The position numbers were made by a program, and so were the translations under genes. A DNA stretch of 64,000 nucleotides from Streptomyces sp. R28. GTDB taxonomy: Bacteria > Actinomycetota > Actinomycetes > Streptomycetales > Streptomycetaceae. The notes below the pieces were generated by a model. It was not told where the DNA came from. It searched no databases and worked only from the letters and a program-made list of their open reading frames with translations. Below, in pieces: positions 7,426-15,424 of the stretch. Where the stretch lies: contig NZ_CP163439.1 of NCBI RefSeq assembly GCF_041052385.1, positions 10,405,001 through 10,469,000 of the forward strand. Direction: 5' to 3'. The stretch's first letter is position 1; each line of letters opens with the position of its first letter.

Positions 7426-9180
7426 TTACCCGGCCGTCGCCAGGAACTGCGTCGCCGCCAGCTCCGCGTAGAGCGGATCGGCCGCCACCAGTTCCCGGTG
7501 GGTGCCCACCGCGCGCACCCGGCCCGCGTCCATCACCACGATCCGGTCGGCCATCGTCACCGTGGACAGCCGGTGCGCGACGACCAGAACCGTGGTCGTA
7601 CGGGCGACGTCGGCGACGGTGTCGCGCAGCGCCGCCTCGTTCACCGCGTCGAGCTGCGAGGTGGCCTCGTCGAGGAGCAGCAGGCGGGGGCGGCGCAGCA
7701 GGGCGCGGGCGATGGCCACGCGCTGGCGTTCGCCGCCGGAGAGCCTGGTGCCCCGGTGCCCGACGAGCGTGTCGACGCCGGCCGGCAGCCGGGCGACCAG
7801 GCCGTCGAGTCGGGTCGTGTTCAGTACGCGCGTGAGGGCGTCGTCGTCCGCGTCCGGGTTGCCCAGCAGCAGGTTGTCCCGCAGCGAACCGGACAGGACC
7901 GGGGCGTCCTGCTCCACATAGCCGATCGCGGAACGCAGTCGGGGCAGCTCCCAGTCGGCGAGGTCCTGCCCGTCGAGGGTGATGGTCCCGCCCTCGGGGT
8001 CGTAGAACCGCTCGATGAGGGAGAACACGGTCGTCTTGCCCGCGCCGGACGGGCCGACGAAGGCCGTCATGCCCTGGGCCGGCACGGCGAACGTCACCCC
8101 GTGGTGGACGTACGGCAGATCGTCGGCGTACCGGAAGCGCACGTCCTCGAACGCGACCGCGGCCGGGTCCGCCCCGGTGGTGGGCAACGGCGCGGGCGCG
8201 GCGGCCGGTTCGGCGGGCAGCCGCAGTGCCTCCTGGATCCGGGCGAGCGCCGCCGAGCCCGTCTGGTACTGCGTGATCGCGCCGACCACCTGCTGGATCG
8301 GCGACATCAGATAGAAGACGTAGAGCAGGAAGGCGACCAGCGTGCCGATGTCGATCGCCCCGGTCGCCACCCGGGCCCCGCCCACCGCGAGCACCGTGAT
8401 GAACGCGATCTGCATGGCGAGCCCGGCCGTGTTGCCCGCCGCGGCCGACCACTTGGCGGCCCGCACACTCTGCCGCCACGATTCCTCGGCGGCCTCGTGC
8501 AGCGTCCGCTCCTCCCGGTGCTCGGCGCCCGAGGCCTTCACCGTGCGCAGCGCGCCGAGGATCCGCTCCAGCGAGGCCCCCATCACGCCGACCGCGTCCT
8601 GCGCCTGCCGGCTGGCCCGGTTGATGCGCGGCACGATCACGCCGAGGATCGTGCCGGCGCCCAGGATCACGGCGAGCGTGACCGCCAGCAGCACCGGATC
8701 CACCAGGCCCATCATCACCACCGTCGCCACCAGGGTGAGCCCTCCGGTGCCGAGGCCCACCAGCGAGTCGGTCGTGACCTCGCGCAGCAGCGTCGTGTCC
8801 GAGGTGATGCGGGCCATCAGATCGCCCGGCTCGGTACGGTCCACTGCGGTGATGCGCAGCCGCAGCAGATACGACGACAGGGCGCGCCGCGCGCCGAGGA
8901 CCACCGACTCGGCGGTGCGCCGCAGCACGTACGAACCCAGCGCGCCGAGCGCCGCGTTCGCGACCACCAGCCCGGACATGATCAGCAGCGCCCCGGTGAT
9001 GGCCCGGTCGTGCGACAGGTCGTCGATCAACTCCCGTGCCACCAGCGGCAGCAGCAGCCCGGTGGCGCCCGTGACCAGGGAGAGCACGGCGCCCGCCAGG
9101 AGGGCCCAGCGGTGCGGGCGTACATAGCCCAGAAGCACCCGCCAGGTGGGCGGTGCGGTTTCGGTCGCTGCGATGCTCAC
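7426..9180 (-). CDS. ABC exporter, fused permease-ATPase (half-size)
   Basis: 584-residue exporter half-transporter. Residues 1-310 carry six predicted membrane segments (ABC type I exporter fold); the C-terminal ATPase has Walker A GPSGAGKTT, Q-loop YVEQDAPVLSGSLRDN, signature LSGGERQRVAIA and Walker B LLLLDEATSQLD. It probably works as a homodimer. The GTG start at 9180, with GAGGAG upstream, lies only 28 bp behind the LOG-acyltransferase gene on the same strand. It is therefore the last gene of the cytokinin-like operon and a candidate exporter for its product. A role in exporting the neighbouring siderophore cannot be excluded. The family includes drug, lipid and peptide exporters, so substrate is inferred from context only. 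Confidence 0.88.
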   Translation of the reverse strand: MSIAATETAPPTWRVLLGYVRPHRWALLAGAVLSLVTGATGLLLPLVARELIDDLSHDRAITGALLIMSGLVVANAALGALGSYVLRRTAESVVLGARRALSSYLLRLRITAVDRTEPGDLMARITSDTTLLREVTTDSLVGLGTGGLTLVATVVMMGLVDPVLLAVTLAVILGAGTILGVIVPRINRASRQAQDAVGVMGASLERILGALRTVKASGAEHREERTLHEAAEESWRQSVRAAKWSAAAGNTAGLAMQIAFITVLAVGGARVATGAIDIGTLVAFLLYVFYLMSPIQQVVGAITQYQTGSAALARIQEALRLPAEPAAAPAPLPTTGADPAAVAFEDVRFRYADDLPYVHHGVTFAVPAQGMTAFVGPSGAGKTTVFSLIERFYDPEGGTITLDGQDLADWELPRLRSAIGYVEQDAPVLSGSLRDNLLLGNPDADDDALTRVLNTTRLDGLVARLPAGVDTLVGHRGTRLSGGERQRVAIARALLRRPRLLLLDEATSQLDAVNEAALRDTVADVARTTTVLVVAHRLSTVTMADRIVVMDAGRVRAVGTHRELVAADPLYAELAATQFLATAG

Positions 9181-9208
9181 GGGGCTCCTCGGGAGTCGTG
9201 CGGAGCAT

Positions 9209-10723
9209 TCAGGCTACGTCGGCCCCCTCCCGCGGAGCCTGCCAGTTCCGTGCCACCGCGAGCGCCAGGGGCCGCTGCGCGCCCTCGGGCAGACAGTCGT
9301 CCAGCATGCCGGTCAGGACGTCCCCCGGCCCGAGCTCGACGCAGACCGTCACACCGTCGCGGTGCAGTCGGCCGACGGCGTCCGCGAAACGGACGGGCTC
9401 GCGCATCGCCCGCGCCCAGAAGTCCGGGGTCACCGCCTCGGCCCCCACCGGCTCGGCGGTGGTGTCGGAGAGCAGGGGCAGGCGCGGGACGCGCAGGTCG
9501 AGCGACTCCAGGACGCGGCGGTAGTCGTCCAGCAGGGCGTCCAAATGGGGGGAGTGGGCTGCCACGTCCAGGCGGAGCGGATGCGTACGGCGACCTCGGG
9601 CCGCCCACTCCTCGCAGATCCGCCGCACCGCCGCACGGTCTCCCGACACGACCACCGACCGTGGCCCGTTGACCGCCGCGATCACCGCCCCCGGACCGGG
9701 GCTGAGCTCCTCGGGGGACGCCTCCACGGCCGCCATGCACCCCGTCTTCGGCAGCGCGTCCGCGAGCCGGGCCAGCGAGCCGACCGCACGACAGGCGTCC
9801 GGCAGGGAGAGCACCCCCGCCACGTGCGCGGCGGCCATGTGCCCGGCCGAGTACCCGAACAGCACGTCCGGGCGCACCCCTTGGCTCTCCAGCAGCCGGT
9901 ACTGCGCGATCTGCAGCGCGAAGATCGCCGGATACCCGAACGCGACCCGGTCCAGCAGGGCCGCGGTGGGCGTCCCTTCCTCGGCGAACATCACCTCCCG
10001 CAACGGCATGTCGACGTACGGATCGAGCAGCGCGCACACCTCGTCGAGGGCGTCGGCGAACACCGGGGACGAGCCATGGAACGCGCGCCCCATGCCCGGC
10101 TGCTGCGATCCGCCGGCCGAGAACAGGAACGCGACACGCCCCTTCGGTATCTGCACCGCGGCCGGCGCCTGCGCAGGCACGTCGCCCGCCTCCGTCAGCC
10201 GCGCCACCACCTCCTCGACCGACGCGCACACCACGATCCGCTCCAGATCCCCGGGATGCAGGAAGCCCTCGTCCCGCGCGTGCTCCAGAAAGGACAGCAG
10301 AGGGCGATAGAAACCGGACGGGTCGAGGAGCAGGCACGGTTTGCGGTGGATCTGCAACTGGGCCCAGGACAGCACCTCCAACAGTTCCTCCGCCGTGCCC
10401 AGCCCGCCCGGCAAGGCCACGAAGGCATCGCCCTCGGCGGCCATCCGCGCCTTGCGCTCATGCATGTCACCGACCACCACGAGATCGGTGAGTGCCGTGT
10501 GGGCGATCTCGTACGGCAGCATCAGGCGCGGCACGACTCCGGTCACCTCCCCGCCGGCGTCCAGCGCCCCGTCCGCGACGGCGCCCATGAGACCGGTGCG
10601 CGCACCGCCGTAGACCAGCCGCAGGCCCGCCTCGGCCAGCGCGCGGCCGAGTTCGGCGGCGGTGCGCAGGTGGCCGGTTCGGTTGCCGGGGGAGGCCCCG
10701 CAGAAGACGGTCACCGCCGTCAT
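9209..10723 (-). CDS. LOG-family phosphoribohydrolase fused to acyltransferase domain
   Basis: 504-residue two-domain protein. Residues 1-185 form a LOG (Lonely Guy) Rossmann domain with MHERK (87-91) and PGGLGTAEE (105-113); LOG enzymes cleave cytokinin nucleoside 5'-monophosphates to the free base and ribose 5-phosphate. Residues 195-500 resemble FabD/polyketide acyltransferases: FLFSAGGSQQPGMG, nucleophile Ser292 in GYSAGHMAAAHVAG, catalytic His390 in DVAAHSPHL. The arginine that binds the carboxylate of malonyl-type extenders aligns with Leu317, and the specificity motif reads VAAH instead of HAFH or YASH, so a non-carboxylated acyl donor is plausible. It is ATGA-coupled to the oxidase gene. 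Acylation of the cytokinin-like product is an inference; no carrier-protein gene is visible nearby. Confidence 0.88.
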   Translation of the reverse strand: MTAVTVFCGASPGNRTGHLRTAAELGRALAEAGLRLVYGGARTGLMGAVADGALDAGGEVTGVVPRLMLPYEIAHTALTDLVVVGDMHERKARMAAEGDAFVALPGGLGTAEELLEVLSWAQLQIHRKPCLLLDPSGFYRPLLSFLEHARDEGFLHPGDLERIVVCASVEEVVARLTEAGDVPAQAPAAVQIPKGRVAFLFSAGGSQQPGMGRAFHGSSPVFADALDEVCALLDPYVDMPLREVMFAEEGTPTAALLDRVAFGYPAIFALQIAQYRLLESQGVRPDVLFGYSAGHMAAAHVAGVLSLPDACRAVGSLARLADALPKTGCMAAVEASPEELSPGPGAVIAAVNGPRSVVVSGDRAAVRRICEEWAARGRRTHPLRLDVAAHSPHLDALLDDYRRVLESLDLRVPRLPLLSDTTAEPVGAEAVTPDFWARAMREPVRFADAVGRLHRDGVTVCVELGPGDVLTGMLDDCLPEGAQRPLALAVARNWQAPREGADVA

Positions 10724-12048
10724 GCCCACAGTCCATACCCCTTGGTCAGGACCCGGTACGGGTCGTAGCGGTCCTTGGCGTGGACGAGATCCGGCCACGT
10801 CGGGCCGAAATGGGAGCGCCAGTCCTGCGGTGTCATGGGCAGCGCGCCGCCCGGCAGGAGGACACCGCCGAGGGCACGGGCCCGCTCGTACAGCGCCCGG
10901 TTGGCGACGACGAGTCGCCGTACGACGTCCGGGGCGCCGGGCGGTGCCGTGCGCATCAGGGAGAGCAGGCACGAGAGTTCGCCCTCGGGCCTGCGCAGCA
11001 GCGGGGCTCGCAGCGCGCGTCCCGTCAGGGGGCGCAGCTGGACGGTTCCGCAGACGCGCAGGCCTTGCTGGGCGTCCTCGGACAGCACGGCCGGGACGAA
11101 GGAGGGGACGGCCTCCTCCGGCAGCAGCAGCGTGAACCACGGGTGCGGGCGGTCCCACTCACCCGTGGCGCGCAGCAGCCGTTCGTCACGGTCCAGCCGG
11201 TGCAGATACTCCCCGTAGGACAGGTCCGCGATTTCCTCGGTGTCCCGGTCGTGGTCCAGGTCGCCGATCAACGGCTCGTCGTCGACGGGCGGTCGCTCGG
11301 CACTCGGGCGGCCGGGGTGCGGCGCGACCGCCTCGATCATGTACCGCCAGCTTCCGCCCAGGGCCGGCCGCGACTGGCCGGTGACATGGCTGAAGCGGCT
11401 GTCGCGGGCCAGCCGCCGCTGGTCGGTGACATAGGTGTCCGCGGCGTCGTAGTAGAGGCGGTAGCGGCGCACGTGGGTCGGTGCGGGCACCAGCGTCAGG
11501 GTGGCCCTGACGATCAGCGCGCACTGGCCGAGCCCCGCGAGGACGGCGCGGAAGAGGTCCGGGCGCCGGCCGGGGGAGCAGGTCAGCCGCTCGCCGGTGC
11601 CGGTGACGACGTCCAGCTCCCGCACCCAGTCGGCCACCAGGCCGTACCGGTGGCTGGTGCCGCCGAAGCCGCCGGTGCTCAGTACCCCGCCGACGCTGCC
11701 GCCGAGGTGATCGGGCAGCACCGGCGGCGTGAGCCCCTTGGCGAGTGCGGCCCGTACGACGTCGCGCCACAGCGCGCCGGCGCCGGCGGTCAGTGTCCGC
11801 TCGGCCGGCACACAGCGCACACCGTCCAGCCCGGTCATGTCGATGACATAGCCGCCGTGCGCCTGCCCCTGCCCGTACAGCGCCTGCCCGCCGCCGCGCG
11901 CGGAGACCGGCAGCCCGCGCGGCCCGGCGTAGGAGAGGAGTTCACCTACGGCGGCGGCGGAGCGGGCCGTGATGACGTCGAGCGGACGGGAGTCGACTAT
12001 GTGCCCGAAGTCGGTGGCGGCACGCTTCATGTCCGCGGTCGCATTCAT
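10720..12048 (-). CDS. Cytokinin oxidase/dehydrogenase-like FAD protein
   Basis: 442-residue FAD-binding oxidoreductase of the PCMH fold. Similarity to cytokinin dehydrogenases is visible in RYGLVADWVRELDVVTGTGE and the C-terminal KDRYDPYRVLTKGYGLW. In plant and fas-type enzymes the motif ARGxGHSxxGQA holds the histidine covalently linked to FAD; here it reads ARGGGQALYGQG, with Gln55 in place of His. FAD is thus probably non-covalent, and activity may differ from cytokinin side-chain cleavage. The ATG at 12048 overlaps the isopentenyltransferase stop (ATGA), and its own stop overlaps the LOG-acyltransferase start. Members may degrade or modify the prenyl side chain. Confidence 0.82.
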   Translation of the reverse strand: MNATADMKRAATDFGHIVDSRPLDVITARSAAAVGELLSYAGPRGLPVSARGGGQALYGQGQAHGGYVIDMTGLDGVRCVPAERTLTAGAGALWRDVVRAALAKGLTPPVLPDHLGGSVGGVLSTGGFGGTSHRYGLVADWVRELDVVTGTGERLTCSPGRRPDLFRAVLAGLGQCALIVRATLTLVPAPTHVRRYRLYYDAADTYVTDQRRLARDSRFSHVTGQSRPALGGSWRYMIEAVAPHPGRPSAERPPVDDEPLIGDLDHDRDTEEIADLSYGEYLHRLDRDERLLRATGEWDRPHPWFTLLLPEEAVPSFVPAVLSEDAQQGLRVCGTVQLRPLTGRALRAPLLRRPEGELSCLLSLMRTAPPGAPDVVRRLVVANRALYERARALGGVLLPGGALPMTPQDWRSHFGPTWPDLVHAKDRYDPYRVLTKGYGLWA

Positions 12049-12815
12049 GCCGCACGCTCCAACATACCGACGTCGAATCCGGGGCCCCTCATGGAATCGT
12101 TGAAAATTTCGGTGAACACGCGGTGCTGCAGAAAACCGTGCTCCGCGTGCCGTTCGGCAATCAGCTCGGCGATCCGGTTCACAATGTGCTCGGGTATGTG
12201 TTGTTCGTGAATGGACTTCACGTCGAGTCCATATTTCGCGCAGCATTCGAGCACGGCCTCGAAACCGTTGACAGACGCCGCCAGCCACCGCTGCCGGGGG
12301 TCGCGCCAGAGCGCGGCCAGTTCTTCGAGCAGGCCGGGACCCGGCGGGTCGGGGCTGAGCATCGCGCGAGCCCTGCGAGTGAGGGCGGCCAGGTACTCAT
12401 CATGTGCGGGAAGGGGGAGGACCTGCACCGTCAGCTGCCAGGACAGCTCCGTCCGACGGGGGCACAACTCCCGCAGCAGGGAGATCGATCCGCCCTCGAT
12501 GATCACCAGCCGGTGCCGTTCACCGAGCCGTTCCACCACCTCCACCAGCGCATCCGTGGCATCCGTCGCGGACAGGTCGCCGTCGGCGAACGTCCGGTCG
12601 CCGAGCCAGTGCCGACACACGCCGGGGACGTCCGCTCCGGCACGTGCGCTGGTGGTGGCGAGGTCGGTGAAGCACTGCAGGCGGTCGGCGACGACGATCG
12701 GGGCGCCGGTCTGCCGGGCCAGTTCGGTGGCTGTCGCGCTCTTGCCGACGCCGGTCGGCCCTGCGATCAGATGGACGAACGGACGGGCCGAGGGAGACGT
12801 TTCGTCGTCGGTCAT
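12045..12815 (-). CDS. Adenylate isopentenyltransferase (Tzs/FasD type)
   Basis: 256-residue bacterial IPT that transfers a dimethylallyl group to the N6 of AMP or a related nucleotide, the first step of cytokinin synthesis. It has a P-loop GPTGVGKS (19-26), the ADRLQC motif with Asp44, IEGGSISLL (106-114) and LLEELAALW, all matching Tzs/Ipt enzymes. It is shorter than tRNA-modifying MiaA (about 310) and lacks the tRNA-binding insertions, so MiaA is unlikely. First gene of the operon; AAGGGA precedes the ATG. The 3' part (12061-12240) is 55 percent GC by my count, far below its neighbours, hinting at horizontal origin. Confidence 0.9.
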   Translation of the reverse strand: MTDDETSPSARPFVHLIAGPTGVGKSATATELARQTGAPIVVADRLQCFTDLATTSARAGADVPGVCRHWLGDRTFADGDLSATDATDALVEVVERLGERHRLVIIEGGSISLLRELCPRRTELSWQLTVQVLPLPAHDEYLAALTRRARAMLSPDPPGPGLLEELAALWRDPRQRWLAASVNGFEAVLECCAKYGLDVKSIHEQHIPEHIVNRIAELIAERHAEHGFLQHRVFTEIFNDSMRGPGFDVGMLERAA

Positions 12816-13066
12816 ACGGACTGTTCCCTTCCGGGACTTTAACTTGGAAAAGTTTCCGTCAAGTTACGCAGTGCAGGCGGTGTGGAGCCCGGAAAATGCT
12901 TGGACCGGGCAAGCGGAAGTTAGATTCCCATGGGCTAGTTAAAACTTCAAGGACACCTTGATTGTAAGGTAACTTGAGGGAGTCCAGAGCCATAAGAGCG
13001 GCCGTCACATCGGATTCTTAACGAATTCATGACGCGTCGCGGGAGCCGTCACCAGAAGGATTTGTC
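12816..13066. promoter_or_regulatory. AT-rich divergent promoter with dyads (cytokinin-like locus)
   Basis: 251-bp space between the divergent IPT and transketolase-like genes; 12841-12960 is about 51 percent GC. It holds two perfect dyads, AACTT-GGAA-AAGTT (12841-12854) and TCAAGG-ACA-CCTTGA (12947-12961), plus repeated CAAGTTA/AACTTGA words. These are likely operator and promoter sequences for both directions. No regulator gene is adjacent. Confidence 0.5.
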
Positions 13067-13660
13067 ATGCACTCCGACATGCTGGAGGCTGCCGCCGCCT
13101 CCCTGTCCGCCGCGCAGGCCGGCGACGGCGCCGAACGCGCCACCGTCCTCATCGGATACGGCGCCGCGGACGAATTGACCAGGTTCGCCACCGACCCGCG
13201 GTGGTCCGTGCACGTCCCCGGCCATCCGGTCGAGGTGCGCGACGCCGTCCGGCGCGCGGTGGAGCAGGGGGTGCGGACGTACGTCCATCTCTCCGGTGAA
13301 TCCAACGCCGAACCGCACGGCCTGAAGGAGGGCTTCGAACTCGTCCGGGAGGGCCTCGGCGGCGTCGTCCTGGCGGTCGGGGCCACCCTCGACCCGGTCC
13401 TGCGCGCCACGGAGGGGTTCGACCTGGCCGTGCTCTACGCGGCCACCGTCCGGCCCTTCGACGAGGTGGCCCTGCGCACGGCCGTGCTCGCCGCCGACCA
13501 CGCCGACGTCATCCTCGTCGAACCGGGGCTGTCCGGTCTGTCGGCTCAGCAGGTCGCCCGGACCCTGATTCACGTACCGCACCGGCTGTTGGCGCTGGGG
13601 CACTCGGACAGCCTGGACGAGGCCGGCCTCGCCCGGGCCGTCCGGGACTTCCTCAGGTGA
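13067..13660 (+). CDS. Transketolase C-terminal-half-like protein
   Basis: 197-residue protein resembling the end of the TPP pyrimidine-binding domain and the C-terminal domain of transketolase, DXS or E1-beta proteins, as in VVLAVGATLDPVLRATEGFD and VILVEPGLSG. The N-terminal TPP-diphosphate domain is absent, so alone it cannot be a full TPP enzyme. It could be a subunit, a remnant or a repurposed domain. It is divergent from the IPT operon. The R. fascians fas operon also contains TPP-enzyme-like genes (fasB, fasC), which makes the neighbourhood suggestive but not proof of a shared pathway. AAGGA precedes the ATG. Its last 8 bp overlap the convergent rhodanese gene. Confidence 0.65.
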   Translation: MHSDMLEAAAASLSAAQAGDGAERATVLIGYGAADELTRFATDPRWSVHVPGHPVEVRDAVRRAVEQGVRTYVHLSGESNAEPHGLKEGFELVREGLGGVVLAVGATLDPVLRATEGFDLAVLYAATVRPFDEVALRTAVLAADHADVILVEPGLSGLSAQQVARTLIHVPHRLLALGHSDSLDEAGLARAVRDFLR

Positions 13661-14267
13661 CCGGCGCCTCCCCGCGCTGAGCCACGGCGGTCAGGGTCGC
13701 TTCGAGGTCCGCGGGGCGCGGGCGGTTGTGTGGCAGCTTCGACAGCAGTACGGCCATGCCGCAGGTGTTGGTGAGCGCCGAGAAGACGAGGCCGCCCGCG
13801 ATGCCGGCGGAGAGCAACTGCCAGGCAGGGTGCAGGAGTCCGAGGCCGAGACCGGCCAGGACGATCGAGCCGGCGGTGAAGCGGACCTGACGCTCCATGG
13901 ACCAGGTGGCCCGCGGGCTCGACGGCGGCCGGTGCAGCTCGTGCCCGCGCCGCGCCCAGGCCTGCGTGCCGCCCGTCAGGGTCATGGCCCGGACGCCGTG
14001 CTCGGCGAGGACTCGGCAGGCGTTCTCCGAGCGGGCCCCGGAGGCGCACACCACCAGGAGCTGCTCGCCAGGGAGTCGGCGCAGGGTCGGCAGGGCGCTG
14101 TCGAGGCGGTCCAGCGGGATGTTCAGCGCGCCGGGCAGATGACCGGCGGAGTACTCGCCCGGCGTGCGGACGTCGATGACGGTCAGGTCGGTCAGGTCGG
14201 TCGGGTCGGTCATACGGGAGTGGGCCTCGTCGACATCGAGAGCGAGGGGGCCGTGGGGTGCGGTCAT
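13653..14267 (-). CDS. Rhodanese with DUF2892-type membrane tail
   Basis: 204-residue protein. Residues 20-115 form a rhodanese domain with active-site loop CASGARS, whose cysteine carries persulfide sulfur. The C-terminal part has two hydrophobic segments typical of DUF2892 (YgaP-like), so it is a membrane-anchored sulfurtransferase. It is divergent from the CstR-type repressor, with a CsoR/CstR-like operator (14301-14316) between them. The set with TauE/SafE and persulfide-dioxygenase-like genes marks it as part of a reactive-sulfur detoxification regulon. The ATG at 14267 has AAGGA upstream. Confidence 0.9.
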   Translation of the reverse strand: MTAPHGPLALDVDEAHSRMTDPTDLTDLTVIDVRTPGEYSAGHLPGALNIPLDRLDSALPTLRRLPGEQLLVVCASGARSENACRVLAEHGVRAMTLTGGTQAWARRGHELHRPPSSPRATWSMERQVRFTAGSIVLAGLGLGLLHPAWQLLSAGIAGGLVFSALTNTCGMAVLLSKLPHNRPRPADLEATLTAVAQRGEAPVT

Positions 14268-14300
14268 GGGAAATGAGATCCTTTCCGAGGAGGAGGTAAA

Positions 14301-14316
14301 ATACCCCCAAGGGTAT
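14301..14316. promoter_or_regulatory. CstR/CsoR-type operator 1
   Basis: ATACCC-CCAA-GGGTAT, a perfect 6-4-6 dyad between the rhodanese and CstR genes. The A/T-flanked C-run/G-run layout is typical of CsoR-family operators, and close matches lie at 17246-17293. It probably governs both divergent transcripts. Confidence 0.78.
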
Positions 14317-14346
14317 GTGGTGGGGGGGGGAAGTAGGGGAGTGATC

Positions 14347-14634
14347 GTGGAGCTGCAGTTCGAGGGCGATGACCTCAAGTCCGTGCTGAACCGGCTGCGC
14401 CGGGCGCAGGGGCAGATCTCCGGAGTGATCAAGATGATCGAGGAGGGCCGCGACTGCGAGGACGTCGTCACCCAGTTGGCCGCCGCCTCCCGTGCCCTCG
14501 ACCGGGCCGGTTTCGCGATCATCGCGACCGGGTTGCAGCAGTGCCTCACCGACGCCGAGAAGGGCCGGAGCAACGGCGAGACGACGGAGCAGATGAAGGC
14601 GCGGCTGGAGAAGCTGTTCCTGTCACTGGCGTAA
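14347..14634 (+). CDS. cstR: CstR-type persulfide-sensing repressor (CsoR family)
   Basis: 95-residue all-helical repressor of the CsoR/RcnR family, with RLRRAQGQISGVIKMIEEG. Copper-sensing CsoR uses Cys-His-Cys; here Cys37 and Cys66 are present but the histidine position is Gly62 (ATGLQQC). Two cysteines without the histidine is the signature of CstR, which senses persulfides through a di- or trisulfide link. Neighbouring rhodanese, TauE/SafE and persulfide-dioxygenase-like genes agree. I chose the GTG at 14347, with AGGGGA at good spacing; GTG at 14341 is an alternative. It should repress its own gene and the flanking ones through the three palindromes. Confidence 0.87.
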   Translation: MELQFEGDDLKSVLNRLRRAQGQISGVIKMIEEGRDCEDVVTQLAAASRALDRAGFAIIATGLQQCLTDAEKGRSNGETTEQMKARLEKLFLSLA

Positions 14635-14674
14635 GGGCGTAGAGGCGTAAGGGGCGTTGTCGTACGCCCGGTCG

Positions 14675-15424
14675 TCATACGACGGCGTCGGCCAGCATGA
14701 ACACGGCCACCGCCAGCAGCACGTACGCGAAGATCCGCTGAAGCGTGCCGCCGGAGACCTTCGCGGCGAGACGCTTGCCGTCCCACGCGCCGAGTATCGC
14801 GGCCGCCGCGAACGGTCCGACCGTGGTCCAGTCGAGGCTCACGGCCGAGCCGGCCCGGGCCGCCAGCGCGACCAGCGAGTTGACGGTGATGACCAGCAGA
14901 CTGGTGCCCACGGCGGCCCGCATGCGTAGCCCCACCACGTTCACCAGCGCCGGTACCGCGAGGAAGCCTCCGCCCACCCCCAGCACCCCGGTCACCGCAC
15001 CGAGCCCCGCTCCGGCCCGGACGACCCGACCGGGACGTGCCGGCACGTCGTCGGGCCGTACGGAGGCCGACGGCCGGAGCATACGCAGCGCGGCGAGAGC
15101 GGCGATCACCGCGAACGCCCCGGTGAGCAGCCCGGCAGTCAGCCGCCCGGACACCGCACCGCCGACCGCCGCCGGCAGCAGGCCCGCCGCCGCGAAGAGC
15201 CCTCCGGCGCGCCACCGCACCGTGCCCTCGCGGGCGTGCGCGGCGAGCGCGGTGGCGGAGGTGACGGCGACGACGACCAGACTCGCGGTGGCGGCCGCGG
15301 CGGGCGTGAAGCCGAGCAGGTACATCAACGCGGGCACGGCCAGCACACTGCCGCCACCCCCCAACGCCCCGAGCGCGAGCCCGGTGACGCCACCGGCGAG
15401 CAGCCCGAGGACGAGGGCGCTCAC
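14675..15424 (-). CDS. TauE/SafE-family sulfite or sulfur-anion transporter
   Basis: 249-residue membrane protein with about eight hydrophobic segments and the two glycine-rich repeats of the family (GLALGALGGGGSVLAVPALM and VTGVLGVGGGFLAVPAL). Members export sulfite, sulfoacetate or related anions. The GTG start overlaps the stop of the metallo-beta-lactamase/rhodanese gene (GTGA), so the two are coupled and it probably exports sulfite or thiosulfate made by persulfide oxidation. Confidence 0.9.
   Translation of the reverse strand: MSALVLGLLAGGVTGLALGALGGGGSVLAVPALMYLLGFTPAAAATASLVVVAVTSATALAAHAREGTVRWRAGGLFAAAGLLPAAVGGAVSGRLTAGLLTGAFAVIAALAALRMLRPSASVRPDDVPARPGRVVRAGAGLGAVTGVLGVGGGFLAVPALVNVVGLRMRAAVGTSLLVITVNSLVALAARAGSAVSLDWTTVGPFAAAAILGAWDGKRLAAKVSGGTLQRIFAYVLLAVAVFMLADAVV

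Noticed and set aside
9209..10723. Lysine decarboxylase annotation for the N-terminal domain
   Set aside because: The PGGxGTxxE and MHERK motifs mark LOG phosphoribohydrolase; the old lysine decarboxylase name for this family is misleading.
12045..12815. tRNA dimethylallyltransferase MiaA
   Set aside because: Protein is 256 residues, carries Tzs-type ADRLQC, IEGGSISLL and LLEELAALW motifs, and sits with LOG and CKX-like genes.
14347..14634. Copper-sensing CsoR
   Set aside because: The Cys-His-Cys copper site lacks its histidine and the gene neighbourhood is sulfur detoxification.
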